From Streptomyces sp. NBC_01232 (lineage in GTDB: Bacteria; Actinomycetota; Actinomycetes; Streptomycetales; Streptomycetaceae), in the NCBI RefSeq assembly GCF_035989885.1, contig NZ_CP108520.1:1-64000 (forward strand): a stretch of 64,000 bases of DNA, in the 5' to 3' direction. Made by a program: the position numbers and the translations under genes. Each line of letters begins with the position of its first letter. Position 1 is the first letter of the stretch. Below the pieces are notes generated by a model. That model was not told the DNA's origin. It saw only the letters and a program-made list of their open reading frames with translations, and ran no database searches. This document shows, piece after piece, positions 33,499-40,833 of this stretch.

Positions 33499-34197
33499 CT
33501 ACGGGGCGGGGGTGAACTCCACGTCGGTTCCGCCGCAGCCGGCCGCGATGTCGAACAGCCGGTCCCGCTCGGCCTCGTCGACCGCGAGGCCCCAGCGGAG
33601 CTTGGTCGCGGTCCACTCGGCGCCGTACCGGCACAGCGCATCCGGCGCCGGCGGCAGCCACTCCGCCGGATCCTGGTCCGCCTTCGACCGGTTCGAACGG
33701 GCCGTCACCGCCACCAGGGAAGCCGGCTGACCCTGGTCGTTCGCGTACGCCTCGCGCCTTTGTGCGGTCCACGAACTGGCGCCCGAATCCCAGGCCTCGG
33801 CGAGCGGGACCATGTGGTCGATGTCCAAGGCCCCGGCCGGTGTCACCTCCCGGTCGTCGTAGTACGACCACCAGGTCCCGCCGGTCAGGGTGCAGCCCGG
33901 CCCGATCTCCGGGTACACCACCGCCTCGGCCAGGAGCACCTCGGCGCGGGTGTTGCAGCCGTCGGCCGGGATGTCGCCCGCGTTCCAGTGCTTGAAGGAG
34001 GTCCGCTGGTAGCCGGTCCGGTCCTCGGTGGCGAGCGGCAGCGCGGACACCGCGACCCCGATCGGCAGCACCTGCGGCACGACGGCCACGGCTGGAGCCG
34101 GGGCGGCGGGTTGGGTGGCCGCGTGCGCGGCCGTGGGCAGGGACAGGGTCAGGGCGAGGGCGGCGGCCGCGACAGCGGACCGCTTCATGATCATCAT
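33499..34197 (-). CDS. Secreted HNH nuclease (DUF1524-like)
   Basis: 232 aa with a signal peptide (residues about 1-27, ending PTAAHA). The catalytic stretch is DIDHMVPLAEAWDSGA (around residue 125), followed by SNRSKADQDPAEWLPP and CRYGAEWTATKLRWGL, the order found in the many secreted actinobacterial HNH/DUF1524 endonucleases. Expected role: nonspecific DNA cleavage outside the cell for nutrition or competition. All expected residues (DH, N, H/D) appear present. The family is common on Streptomyces chromosomes and plasmids. Confidence 0.88.
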   Translation of the reverse strand: MMIMKRSAVAAAALALTLSLPTAAHAATQPAAPAPAVAVVPQVLPIGVAVSALPLATEDRTGYQRTSFKHWNAGDIPADGCNTRAEVLLAEAVVYPEIGPGCTLTGGTWWSYYDDREVTPAGALDIDHMVPLAEAWDSGASSWTAQRREAYANDQGQPASLVAVTARSNRSKADQDPAEWLPPAPDALCRYGAEWTATKLRWGLAVDEAERDRLFDIAAGCGGTDVEFTPAP

Positions 34198-34310
34198 GTG
34201 CCGGTTGTACCGGCCCCCGCACCGTCACCAACAGGCCACCCCGGCCCGGTTCACCCGCCCGCGCACACCGGTTCACCGGCGAAACGCCACTGCACCCGAC
34301 CCCCGCCCGG

Positions 34311-35336
34311 TCAGCCTGCGGCCGCCGCCGGACCCTCACCGAACCTGGGTACGTCCTCCAGCCCCACGTCCAGGCGCAGCCGCTGGAAGCGCAGCGGGTG
34401 GCGGTAGATGCCGCCGTGGTCGATGGCGCGGTCGGCGCTGACCTCGGCGACCAGGGTGGGGTGGACGAGGGTGGTGTCGAGGGCGTCGCGGCTCCCCCAC
34501 GTCGCGGAGAAGCGCACGCCCTCCCACGGGTGTCCGGGCGCGGCCATGGTGAGGTGCTCTGCGACCTGCCGGGCGGCGTCCGGGCGCAGCGGGACGGTCC
34601 GGCCGACCGCGCGCAGCCGGCCGTCCTGGTCGTGGCGGCCGAGGACGAGGAGCTGCGGGCGGGTCAGGGTGCCGGTGATCGCGCCGACGATCGTCTCTGT
34701 GGTGTCCCGCCTTCTGATCTTGGTCCAGCCGCGGTATCCGGTCAGATAGCGGCTGTTCAGGGGCTTGATCAGGATCCCCTCCACCCCGGACACGTCCGTC
34801 CAGGACTCCAGCCATTCCCGTGCCTTGGACAGGTCCGTCGTCATCGGGCAGAGCGTCCACGGGGCGCTCAGGGCGTGCTCGGAGAACAGTCCTTCCAGCA
34901 GTGCGCGCCGCTCGGCGTACGGACGCCTCAAAAGCTCCTGGCCGTCCTGCTGCAAGAGGTCGAAGGCGACGAAGTAGGCCGGCCACCGGGCGGCCAGGCC
35001 GGCGGCGCGGGCGCGGGTCGCGGCCCGGCGCTGCAACGCCTCGAAAGACAACCGGCCGGCCTCGGTGTCCCAGACGACCAGTTCGCCATCGAGGACCAGG
35101 CCGTGCGGCAACTGTGCCTCGGCGGCCGCCACCAGGTCCGGCCATCGGTCCTGGACCAGCGCCCCGCGGCGGGTCTGCACCAGGACCGTGCCGCCGGGGC
35201 CGGCCGCGGTGAACAGCAGTGCCCGGTGACCGTCCAGCTTCTGCTCATACGCCACCCCCGCCCGCAGTGCCGCCGGTCCCGGCACGGCTTCCGCGGCCTG
35301 CGCCAGCATCGGCTCGACCGGCGGTCTGAGCGTCAC
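34311..35336 (-). CDS. ATP-dependent DNA ligase
   Basis: 341 aa from GTG 35336 (GGAGG just upstream; an ATG at 35426 is also open). Nucleotidyltransferase motif I EQKLDGHRALLF with the lysine that is adenylated, motif III LVLDGELVVWD, motif IIIa YFVAFDLL, motif IV EGILIKPL and motif V WTKIRRR are in order, and an OB-fold domain fills the rest (to VPRFGEG). It is the size and type of the actinobacterial LigC-like ligases, which act in repair of DNA ends. On a linear replicon it could help recombination or end repair; that is inference. A broken copy of its 3' part lies at 17510-17892. Confidence 0.92.
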   Translation of the reverse strand: MTLRPPVEPMLAQAAEAVPGPAALRAGVAYEQKLDGHRALLFTAAGPGGTVLVQTRRGALVQDRWPDLVAAAEAQLPHGLVLDGELVVWDTEAGRLSFEALQRRAATRARAAGLAARWPAYFVAFDLLQQDGQELLRRPYAERRALLEGLFSEHALSAPWTLCPMTTDLSKAREWLESWTDVSGVEGILIKPLNSRYLTGYRGWTKIRRRDTTETIVGAITGTLTRPQLLVLGRHDQDGRLRAVGRTVPLRPDAARQVAEHLTMAAPGHPWEGVRFSATWGSRDALDTTLVHPTLVAEVSADRAIDHGGIYRHPLRFQRLRLDVGLEDVPRFGEGPAAAAG

Positions 35337-35487
35337 GGGGCCTCCCTCGCGGCTTGCCTGCCCCTCTTCCAGGGTCCGCCAGAACAGCCGGAGGCGGCTC
35401 TGCAGAACGGCCGTCGCATCATCCATCCGAGGGGCGCAGCGGGCCCGTCAGAGGCGCCCTGCGGGGCTTGTGCGGCACGGTGGCGGC

Positions 35488-36042
35488 ATGCGTCGCTGGT
35501 CCCTGCCTCTGCTCCTTGTCGCGCTGCTCGCGGCCCCGGGATGCGTCACCGTCCACCCCGCACCCACCCGGCCCGCCGGGGCCTCGCTCGTGACGGTCCC
35601 GGAGGACCACAAGCACCCCGTCGACCCCCAGCCCGCACGACCGGACACAGGGGCGGCGCTCCCCCTCTCCCCCCTGCCCGAGTCTGCGGCCGCGCCTTCG
35701 ACCGGCGCCGTTCCCGAGGCCGGCCGTACTCCCGCGCCGGCCCGTCCCGCGCCCGCGGCCAGCGAGGCGTCCGCCGAGACTCAGCCCGCCCGGCGGGCTC
35801 CCGACCGCAGGGCCGAAGGCCCGGTACGGCCGCGCCGGATGCCCCCGCCCCGCCCCGCCGTACGCCCCGCCGCCAAACCCAAGCCCAGGAAGGCGAAGGG
35901 GCCGAGCCGTACACCCGCACCGCACCGCCCGGTACGCGCCCCAGGGGCGGGGGCCGCGGACATGACGGAGCTGTGCCGCGCCGCGCACGGCGTCACCAGC
36001 CCTGCCGTGGCCGCCCTCTGCCACCAGACCTACGGCCGATGA
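35488..36042 (+). CDS. Pro-rich lipoprotein
   Basis: 184 aa. The signal peptide MRRWSLPLLLVALLAAPGC ends in a lipobox (LAAPGC), so it is anchored at the outer face of the membrane. The middle is a long Pro/Ala/Arg-rich low-complexity spacer, and the C-terminus is a short folded-looking segment with two Cys (MTELCRAAHGVTSPAVAALCHQTYGR) that may form a disulphide. Function unknown; it may present the C-terminal domain through the cell wall. Confidence 0.7.
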   Translation: MRRWSLPLLLVALLAAPGCVTVHPAPTRPAGASLVTVPEDHKHPVDPQPARPDTGAALPLSPLPESAAAPSTGAVPEAGRTPAPARPAPAASEASAETQPARRAPDRRAEGPVRPRRMPPPRPAVRPAAKPKPRKAKGPSRTPAPHRPVRAPGAGAADMTELCRAAHGVTSPAVAALCHQTYGR

Positions 36043-36092
36043 CCGGAGCGTGGCGTTCGCGCAGTAAATCGAACACGTGTTTCACTGGGGGT

Positions 36093-36350
36093 GTGAGACC
36101 ACCGTTCCGCTTCTCCGAGGACCTGATCACGCTCCAAAGGGCGTGGCAGCAGACGTACGCCGAGCTCGCGCAGGCCCCCGCCGGGGCCGGTACGACCGTG
36201 CTACGGCGCCGGCTGATCACCCTCTCCGGAACCCTGTGCACCCATCCCTACTGGGCGGCCCCCACCGCCTGGCGGGCCGGCGGCGTCGAGCTGCGGCGCG
36301 CCGCCCGCACCCACACCTCCGCACCGGCGGAACGGGAGGCAGCAGCATGA
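36093..36350 (+). CDS. Small hypothetical protein (FRFSEDLITLQRAW)
   Basis: 85 aa, helical: VRPPFRFSEDLITLQRAWQQ, then a Thr/Arg-rich helix (TVLRRRLITLSGTLCTHPYW) and an Ala-rich tail. The GTG start at 36093 has a G-rich stretch upstream. It overlaps the next gene (ATGA), so the first of three small coupled genes. I believe similar small genes are common on Streptomyces mobile elements, but I cannot give a function. Confidence 0.6.
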   Translation: MRPPFRFSEDLITLQRAWQQTYAELAQAPAGAGTTVLRRRLITLSGTLCTHPYWAAPTAWRAGGVELRRAARTHTSAPAEREAAA

Positions 36351-36514
36351 ACGAGCAGACCACCACCAAGCCCCGCCCACAGGTCGTCACCTGGGCGCCC
36401 AGCCAGACCGGCCCCTGTGCCCGGTGCCACGCTCCGACGTGCCGGTACGGGGTGGGTGCCAGCCCCTTGTGCGAGGCGTGTAAGGCCGCGCGGCGGGCGC
36501 AGTACGGGAGCTGA
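36347..36514 (+). CDS. Small zinc-ribbon-like protein
   Basis: 55 aa with two Cys pairs, CARCHAPTC and CEACKA, spaced as in a small zinc ribbon, followed by a basic end (AARRAQYGS). The start overlaps the previous stop (ATGA). It lies in a tight run with the DUF6233 gene that starts 4 bp after its stop. Such small zinc proteins often modulate transcription or bind nucleic acid; here unproven. Confidence 0.6.
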   Translation: MNEQTTTKPRPQVVTWAPSQTGPCARCHAPTCRYGVGASPLCEACKAARRAQYGS

Positions 36515-36517
36515 ACC

Positions 36518-36850
36518 GTGTCCGTCCTGCCGCCCGACCTGCCTCGTCTGCGGACGCTGGTCACCTACTTGCGCGGCGAACTCGGCCGGGCCGAACAGGC
36601 CCTTGCCACGGCCGAGGAGCGCGAGGCCCTCGCCTCGTCGCGACGGCCGCCGCCCGAGCTGCCCGCGTGGCTGGTCGAGCGCGGGATCGGAGGCGGCCGG
36701 CTTCCAGCCCGCGTGCACACCGGAGGCTGCTGGGACACCGGCAACCGCTGCGCCCCCGCCGCCGCAGATCAGATACGGCGGCTGCTGGCCGAGGGCGTGC
36801 CCGCATGTATCCACTGCCGGCCCGACACCGCCCTTGGAGTGCTGGAGTGA
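36518..36850 (+). CDS. DUF6233-family protein
   Basis: 110 aa. It has the typical start LPPDLPRLRTLVTYLRGELGRAE, a basic helix, AWLVERGIGGGRLPARVHTGGCWDTGNRC, and the ending GVPACIHCRPDTALGVLE. I know this as DUF6233, widespread and multi-copy in Streptomyces; its function is unknown. The conserved cysteines suggest metal binding. GTG 36518 lies 4 bp after the upstream stop. DNA from 36851 to 37126 contains only frame fragments (for example YALTCGWVVYPP) without a start. Confidence 0.8.
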   Translation: MSVLPPDLPRLRTLVTYLRGELGRAEQALATAEEREALASSRRPPPELPAWLVERGIGGGRLPARVHTGGCWDTGNRCAPAAADQIRRLLAEGVPACIHCRPDTALGVLE

Positions 36851-37126
36851 CCAGCACCGGCAGGTGCGGGAATACGCCCTGACCTGCGGTTGGGTCGTCT
36901 ATCCGCCCGCCGCCCAGGGCGAGCGCCGCGTCCGCTGCGACGGGGAGATTCTCGCCGCGCCCTCGGTCCCGCCATTACCGATCACTTCAGCAGGCGGGGC
37001 AGAAGCTCGCCTGGACCGCGGCGACGACGATGTCTGTCCGAGGGCTGATAGGGCCCTGCCCCTTTGACCGTGCACCCCCACGGTCACACCATGGATACAG
37101 GGGACCGAGAAGATCAGGTGAACGTC

Positions 37127-37318
37127 ATGGCTGAAGACAAGATCTACCAGGAGCTTCGCGCCATTCACCAAGAGGTGCACCGGATACACGAAGAGAACGA
37201 GCAGGCGCGGCGCGAGGAGAAGGAACGGCAAGAGCGCATCGACCGAAGCCAAAGGACCGGAGGGCAAGGCACGCGCGCCTCCGAACGTGCGCAGAACGCC
37301 ATTAAGGACTTCCTTTAG
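37127..37318 (+). CDS. Small coiled-coil protein
   Basis: 63 aa: a highly charged single helix (YQELRAIHQEVHRIHEENEQARREEKERQERID) followed by a Gly/Arg-rich tail ending NAIKDFL. The chosen ATG 37127 has AGG at proper distance; ATG 37091 and 37064 are in frame. It has no transmembrane segment. Possibly a small structural or regulatory coil protein; no family recognised. Confidence 0.5.
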   Translation: MAEDKIYQELRAIHQEVHRIHEENEQARREEKERQERIDRSQRTGGQGTRASERAQNAIKDFL

Positions 37319-37460
37319 ATCCAGGGCACGATGTAGACGCTCGACGCACTCGCCCGCCCCGGCACGACGGCGTGCAACGTGTGCGACGCCGCCGAGGCGC
37401 TGCTGCCGATCCTCGCCCACGGCCAGGACGACGTGCCCGCCCCCGGCGGCTGATCACAGG

Positions 37461-37991
37461 TCAGACGGTCGGAGACCCGGTGTAGTCGTGGCGTTGGTAG
37501 CCCCGCCCGTCGCCGTGCCAGTCCAGGAACAGCACCGAGTCCCCCAGCGCTCCGCGGCCGGCCCGGTGGCTGATCGTCGGCGTTCGATAGTGGCCGTCGT
37601 AGTTCGCGTTGGACGTGCTGTCCTCCAGCCGCTCCTCGAGCCCAGGGAAATCGCGCTCGACCACCACGGGGTCGGTGCCCTCCCGGGATTGCTTGATCTG
37701 CAACCGCAGCTTGGCCCCGTCGAAGATCGTCGGGTCGTCCACCTCGCGGAACGCCGGGCCGTCCCAATTCACCTCGGCGTACGCGTACACGGTGCCCCCG
37801 GACCGGGCTGCACACGTCCGTACCGTCACCTTCCAGTTGTCCGGCCACGGCCCGTCATAGCCGCTGTCGTCAATGTCCCTCGTGCTGCTGGCGCACTTGT
37901 AGGCCGGGGCCGCCATGGCGGTGGGAGCGGCCGGCGCCGCCACCGCCACCACGGCCACCGCGGCCACCGCCGCGCGCTTGATGGTGCTCAT
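37461..37991 (-). CDS. Secreted hypothetical protein
   Basis: 176 aa with a clear signal peptide (RAAVAAVAVVAVAAPAAPTAMA). The mature domain has two Cys (YKCASSTRD, VRTCAARSGG) and beta-strand-rich stretches (TVYAYAEVNWDGPAFREV, KLRLQIKQSREG), like small secreted beta-sandwich proteins of Streptomyces. It lies at the distal end of the transfer operon but is separated by about 95 bp, so it may be its own unit. Function unknown. Confidence 0.7.
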   Translation of the reverse strand: MSTIKRAAVAAVAVVAVAAPAAPTAMAAPAYKCASSTRDIDDSGYDGPWPDNWKVTVRTCAARSGGTVYAYAEVNWDGPAFREVDDPTIFDGAKLRLQIKQSREGTDPVVVERDFPGLEERLEDSTSNANYDGHYRTPTISHRAGRGALGDSVLFLDWHGDGRGYQRHDYTGSPTV

Positions 37992-38088
37992 GCCCGGTCA
38001 ATGCCGGGACCGCGGAAGCGACACGGCCCCGCCCCGAAACCGCCTCGGACGAGCGACCCCGGCGCCCGGGCGTCGATCGCACGTCCGG

Positions 38089-38904
38089 TCAGCCGGAAGC
38101 GGGTACCGCGCCGGTCCAGGCGAGTACGTCGTCGCGGCGGTAGTCCTCGCCGAGAATGGCCAGCATGTCCGCCAGCCGGCCCGCGAGGTCGGCAGCCGCC
38201 TCCGGGGACTCCTTGCGGAGCAGGTGCCAGCAGGCATGCGCGTTGCGGGCCGTACGGATCGTGTCGGCCTCGGGACGGTACCGGGCGGCCTGGCAGCGCA
38301 GGGCGGTCGTGATGAGCAGCTCCGTGGTCCCGCGCCAGTCGGTGCGCTGGCAGAGGGTGAGCCATGCCCGGGCGGTCAGCACGGTGACGGTGGCGGCGTC
38401 CTCGCCGAACCAGCCGGCCAGGGCGGTCTCCAGCTTGTAGGCGAGGGCGACCGCGGTGGGCAGGTCCCCTTCCGCGTGCGCGGACCACACGGCCGCCCAC
38501 ATCTCCCGGTACGCCTCGACCTCAAGGAGGAGCGCGGGCAGGACGGCCGGGGCCGGGGGAGCCGTGGCGATAGCAGGGGTCGGGGGCGCGGGGGGTGCGG
38601 GGCGTTCCTTCACGGGGGCGGGTGCTGCGGGGTGCTCGGCGACGTCGACAACGGTCCCGTCCGGGCAAACGATCATGTTCCAGGGGGTGGGGCAGGCCGG
38701 CTCTACGGCGCGGGCGCGCACTGGTCGCCCCGCCAGGGCCGCCCGAACGCGCAGCTCAGACAGCCCGCCTGCACGCAGTGCCTCGATGTCGGAGCCGGTG
38801 GCGATCTCCTCTCCGTCCAGGGTGAGGGCGAGCCCGTGTTCCTCGTCGGATCGGATCATCAGCGCGTACAGCGGTGTCGCGGGGACGGTGCTCGATTTCC
38901 GCAT
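38089..38904 (-). CDS. Hypothetical protein at the end of the transfer operon
   Basis: 271 aa, soluble. The N-terminal 80 residues form a small alpha/beta domain (LYALMIRSDEEHGLALTLDGEEIATGSDIEALR), then a Pro/Ala linker (residues about 95-120), then a helical TPR-like half (WAAVWSAHAEGDLPTAVALAYKLETALAGWFGEDAATV). It starts 3 bp after the cell-wall hydrolase gene and is therefore in the same operon. It may be a regulatory or chaperone-like part of the transfer system. Confidence 0.65.
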   Translation of the reverse strand: MRKSSTVPATPLYALMIRSDEEHGLALTLDGEEIATGSDIEALRAGGLSELRVRAALAGRPVRARAVEPACPTPWNMIVCPDGTVVDVAEHPAAPAPVKERPAPPAPPTPAIATAPPAPAVLPALLLEVEAYREMWAAVWSAHAEGDLPTAVALAYKLETALAGWFGEDAATVTVLTARAWLTLCQRTDWRGTTELLITTALRCQAARYRPEADTIRTARNAHACWHLLRKESPEAAADLAGRLADMLAILGEDYRRDDVLAWTGAVPASG

Positions 38905-38907
38905 CTC

Positions 38908-40077
38908 TCATGCCCCTTTGGGGAAATAGGGGGGCGCCCAACCGACATAGCGGCCGCCCCATTTGGATTCAATGTCTGATGCCGGGATTACGTCGACGTA
39001 TCCGGGGCGGGCCACATCGTTACTGATGATCATTCCGTCGCCGAGGTATACCGATACGTGGCCGTGGGGGTTTCTCGTCTCCCAGTACATGAGTGCGCCG
39101 GGGGGAACGTCTCGAGATCCCGGGTGTTTCATGTGGGCGGGCATGACGTGATAGTGGGTGATTGCCGAGGTCACGCCTGCGGCTCGCCATCCGTGGACTC
39201 GTGCAGCGAATTCGAGGCAGCGCCGGTACCAGATTTTCTGATTCAGGGCGGGTTGCTCTTTCGCCCATGCGATCGCGGCTTCCGTGCTGCGGCGGTTCTT
39301 CACCTCCTGGGGCCAGTCGGAGGCGGCGTCATGGAAGGGCGCCCCAGCGGGTGTCTCGCCGGTGGGCGTGCACTCTCCCGGTGCCGTCTCGCCGGGGGCG
39401 GTCGGCTGTGCCCACTCCGGGAGCTGACCTGTCACGGATCCGAGCCGCTCCAGGTTGATGCCGGCGTTCCGGGCGACGCCTTCGGCCTGGCCGCGGCGGG
39501 TGGCGTAGAGCTGGGGGTAGAGGGAGCGCTGGACGCGTTGCGCCGCCGCGCCTGGCTCCAGCATCGGCCAGGCCGGGATGTCGACCAGGCCGGGCGGCCG
39601 GCCCTTGTTCCCGCCAAAGAACAGTCCCGCGGAGACGGGCGGGTTGGTGACCTCGGCCGGGGTTCCCCATCCTTGCGAGGGCCTTTGCTGAAACAGTCCG
39701 AGGGAATCCAGATCGCCGTGATTGAGGTTTTGGAGGCCGCTTTCCTGTAGGGCAGTCATGAGTGCAATCAGCGAGGCGCGACCGGGAAGTCCCCTTTTCT
39801 GGGCCACTTCGTCAATGATTTTCGCGTGATAGATCTGCTGGGCGAGGATGGGGGCCGGAATCTTTCCGGGGTTCATATTGGGGAGGCCGGGAGACTCGCA
39901 CCCGCCGCCGCTGTTCTTTCCGTCGGCCGCCTTCTTAGCGGCGCCTGCAATCAGGGTGGTGGTGCCGAGGCCGAGCATGCCAATCAGGGCGAGGGCCGCG
40001 CCGATGCAGCCGGCCTTGGCGAGGAACGGCGCACTCGCGCGGGCGGCAGCGGCCTCGGCGGCGTCGCGGACGTCCAC
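38908..40077 (-). CDS. Transfer-associated cell-wall hydrolase (SLT/CHAP-like)
   Basis: 389 aa. A transmembrane helix (IGAALALIGMLGLGTTTLIAG, residues about 24-44) anchors the protein. The first periplasm-like domain reads LIALMTALQESGLQNLNHGDLDSLGLFQQRPSQGWG, a muramidase-like pattern with the catalytic Glu in QES. The second has Cys in IWYRRCLEFAARVHGW and His in HGHVSVYLGDGMII, the pair of a CHAP/NlpC-P60 peptidase. Such two-domain enzymes open peptidoglycan for Gram-positive type IV secretion, playing the VirB1 role. It abuts the TcpC-like gene with no gap. Confidence 0.85.
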   Translation of the reverse strand: MDVRDAAEAAAARASAPFLAKAGCIGAALALIGMLGLGTTTLIAGAAKKAADGKNSGGGCESPGLPNMNPGKIPAPILAQQIYHAKIIDEVAQKRGLPGRASLIALMTALQESGLQNLNHGDLDSLGLFQQRPSQGWGTPAEVTNPPVSAGLFFGGNKGRPPGLVDIPAWPMLEPGAAAQRVQRSLYPQLYATRRGQAEGVARNAGINLERLGSVTGQLPEWAQPTAPGETAPGECTPTGETPAGAPFHDAASDWPQEVKNRRSTEAAIAWAKEQPALNQKIWYRRCLEFAARVHGWRAAGVTSAITHYHVMPAHMKHPGSRDVPPGALMYWETRNPHGHVSVYLGDGMIISNDVARPGYVDVIPASDIESKWGGRYVGWAPPYFPKGA

Positions 40078-40815
40078 TCAGACCCCCAGCACCCGGGACA
40101 CCCGCCACCCTGCGGTCGTGCGCGTGAGCTCCACCCGCAGCGTGTCCGTGCGCCGGCTGTTCTCGTCCCCGGCCACGTCCACCTCGGCGGCGGCGAGCCG
40201 CCAGACCTGGGCCGCGTTGTCGGGCGGCAGATCGGGGCCAGCCGGCCGGACGGCGACACCGGTCACGCGGGTGGCCTCCCCGCGGCTGACCTGCTGCCCC
40301 CACCCGGCCGGGGTGTGCTCGGTGAGGTTGCGGGTCAGGTCCTCCGTCGCCCACGCGGCGGCCCGGCGGACGCTGGCCCGGTGCGTCTGGTCCGCCAGCG
40401 GGTCACGGGTGAGGTAGGCGCGCGTCCATGCCGCGGCGACGTCTTCCGGCTCGGTGTCGGCCGGGACGGACGGGGCCGGCGGCGGGGCGGGCGCGGCCGT
40501 CGGCGTGGCCGAGGGGGCGGGGGTGGGTGGGCGGTTGTCGCCTCCGTCGGGCTCGCCCCCGCACCGGGCGAGGACGCCGAGGACCAGGACCAGGAGCACG
40601 ACCAGGAGCAGCGCGGCCGGGTGCACGGGGCGTGCGCGTACGGCCGTGACGGCGGCCGCGCGCTGTCGGCGAGCGGCTCGGCGGCGGGTGCGGCGCCACC
40701 GCCGCCGGGACGTGCCCGGGGGCGGTTCATCGTCTGCGTCGGGCAGGGCGGCGAGGAGCGCCCGCCAGTCGGGGGCAGGCCCGTCAGGGTCATGGTCGGG
40801 GTGGTGCTTGGCCAT
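40078..40815 (-). CDS. TcpC/VirB8-like transfer protein, second copy
   Basis: 245 aa: an acidic N-terminus, a single transmembrane helix (VHPAALLLVVLLVLVLGVLARCGG, residues about 65-88), a Pro/Thr linker, then a domain of NTF2 type (EDVAAAWTRAYLTRDPLADQ ... TRTTAGWRVSRVLGV) typical of VirB8/TcpC scaffold subunits. A second TcpC-like gene is at 46702. In this protein family the domain forms the periplasmic-side core of the channel. Confidence 0.65.
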   Translation of the reverse strand: MAKHHPDHDPDGPAPDWRALLAALPDADDEPPPGTSRRRWRRTRRRAARRQRAAAVTAVRARPVHPAALLLVVLLVLVLGVLARCGGEPDGGDNRPPTPAPSATPTAAPAPPPAPSVPADTEPEDVAAAWTRAYLTRDPLADQTHRASVRRAAAWATEDLTRNLTEHTPAGWGQQVSRGEATRVTGVAVRPAGPDLPPDNAAQVWRLAAAEVDVAGDENSRRTDTLRVELTRTTAGWRVSRVLGV

Positions 40816-40833
40816 GGGGTGTCACTCCTCCCT

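Noticed and set aside
36851..37460. Coding-like fragments (YALTCGWVVYPP near 36880 and TTACNVCDAAEALLP near 37360)
   Set aside because: Neither has a usable start codon; the second is preceded by an in-frame stop. They are probably remnants of small genes and too short to annotate.
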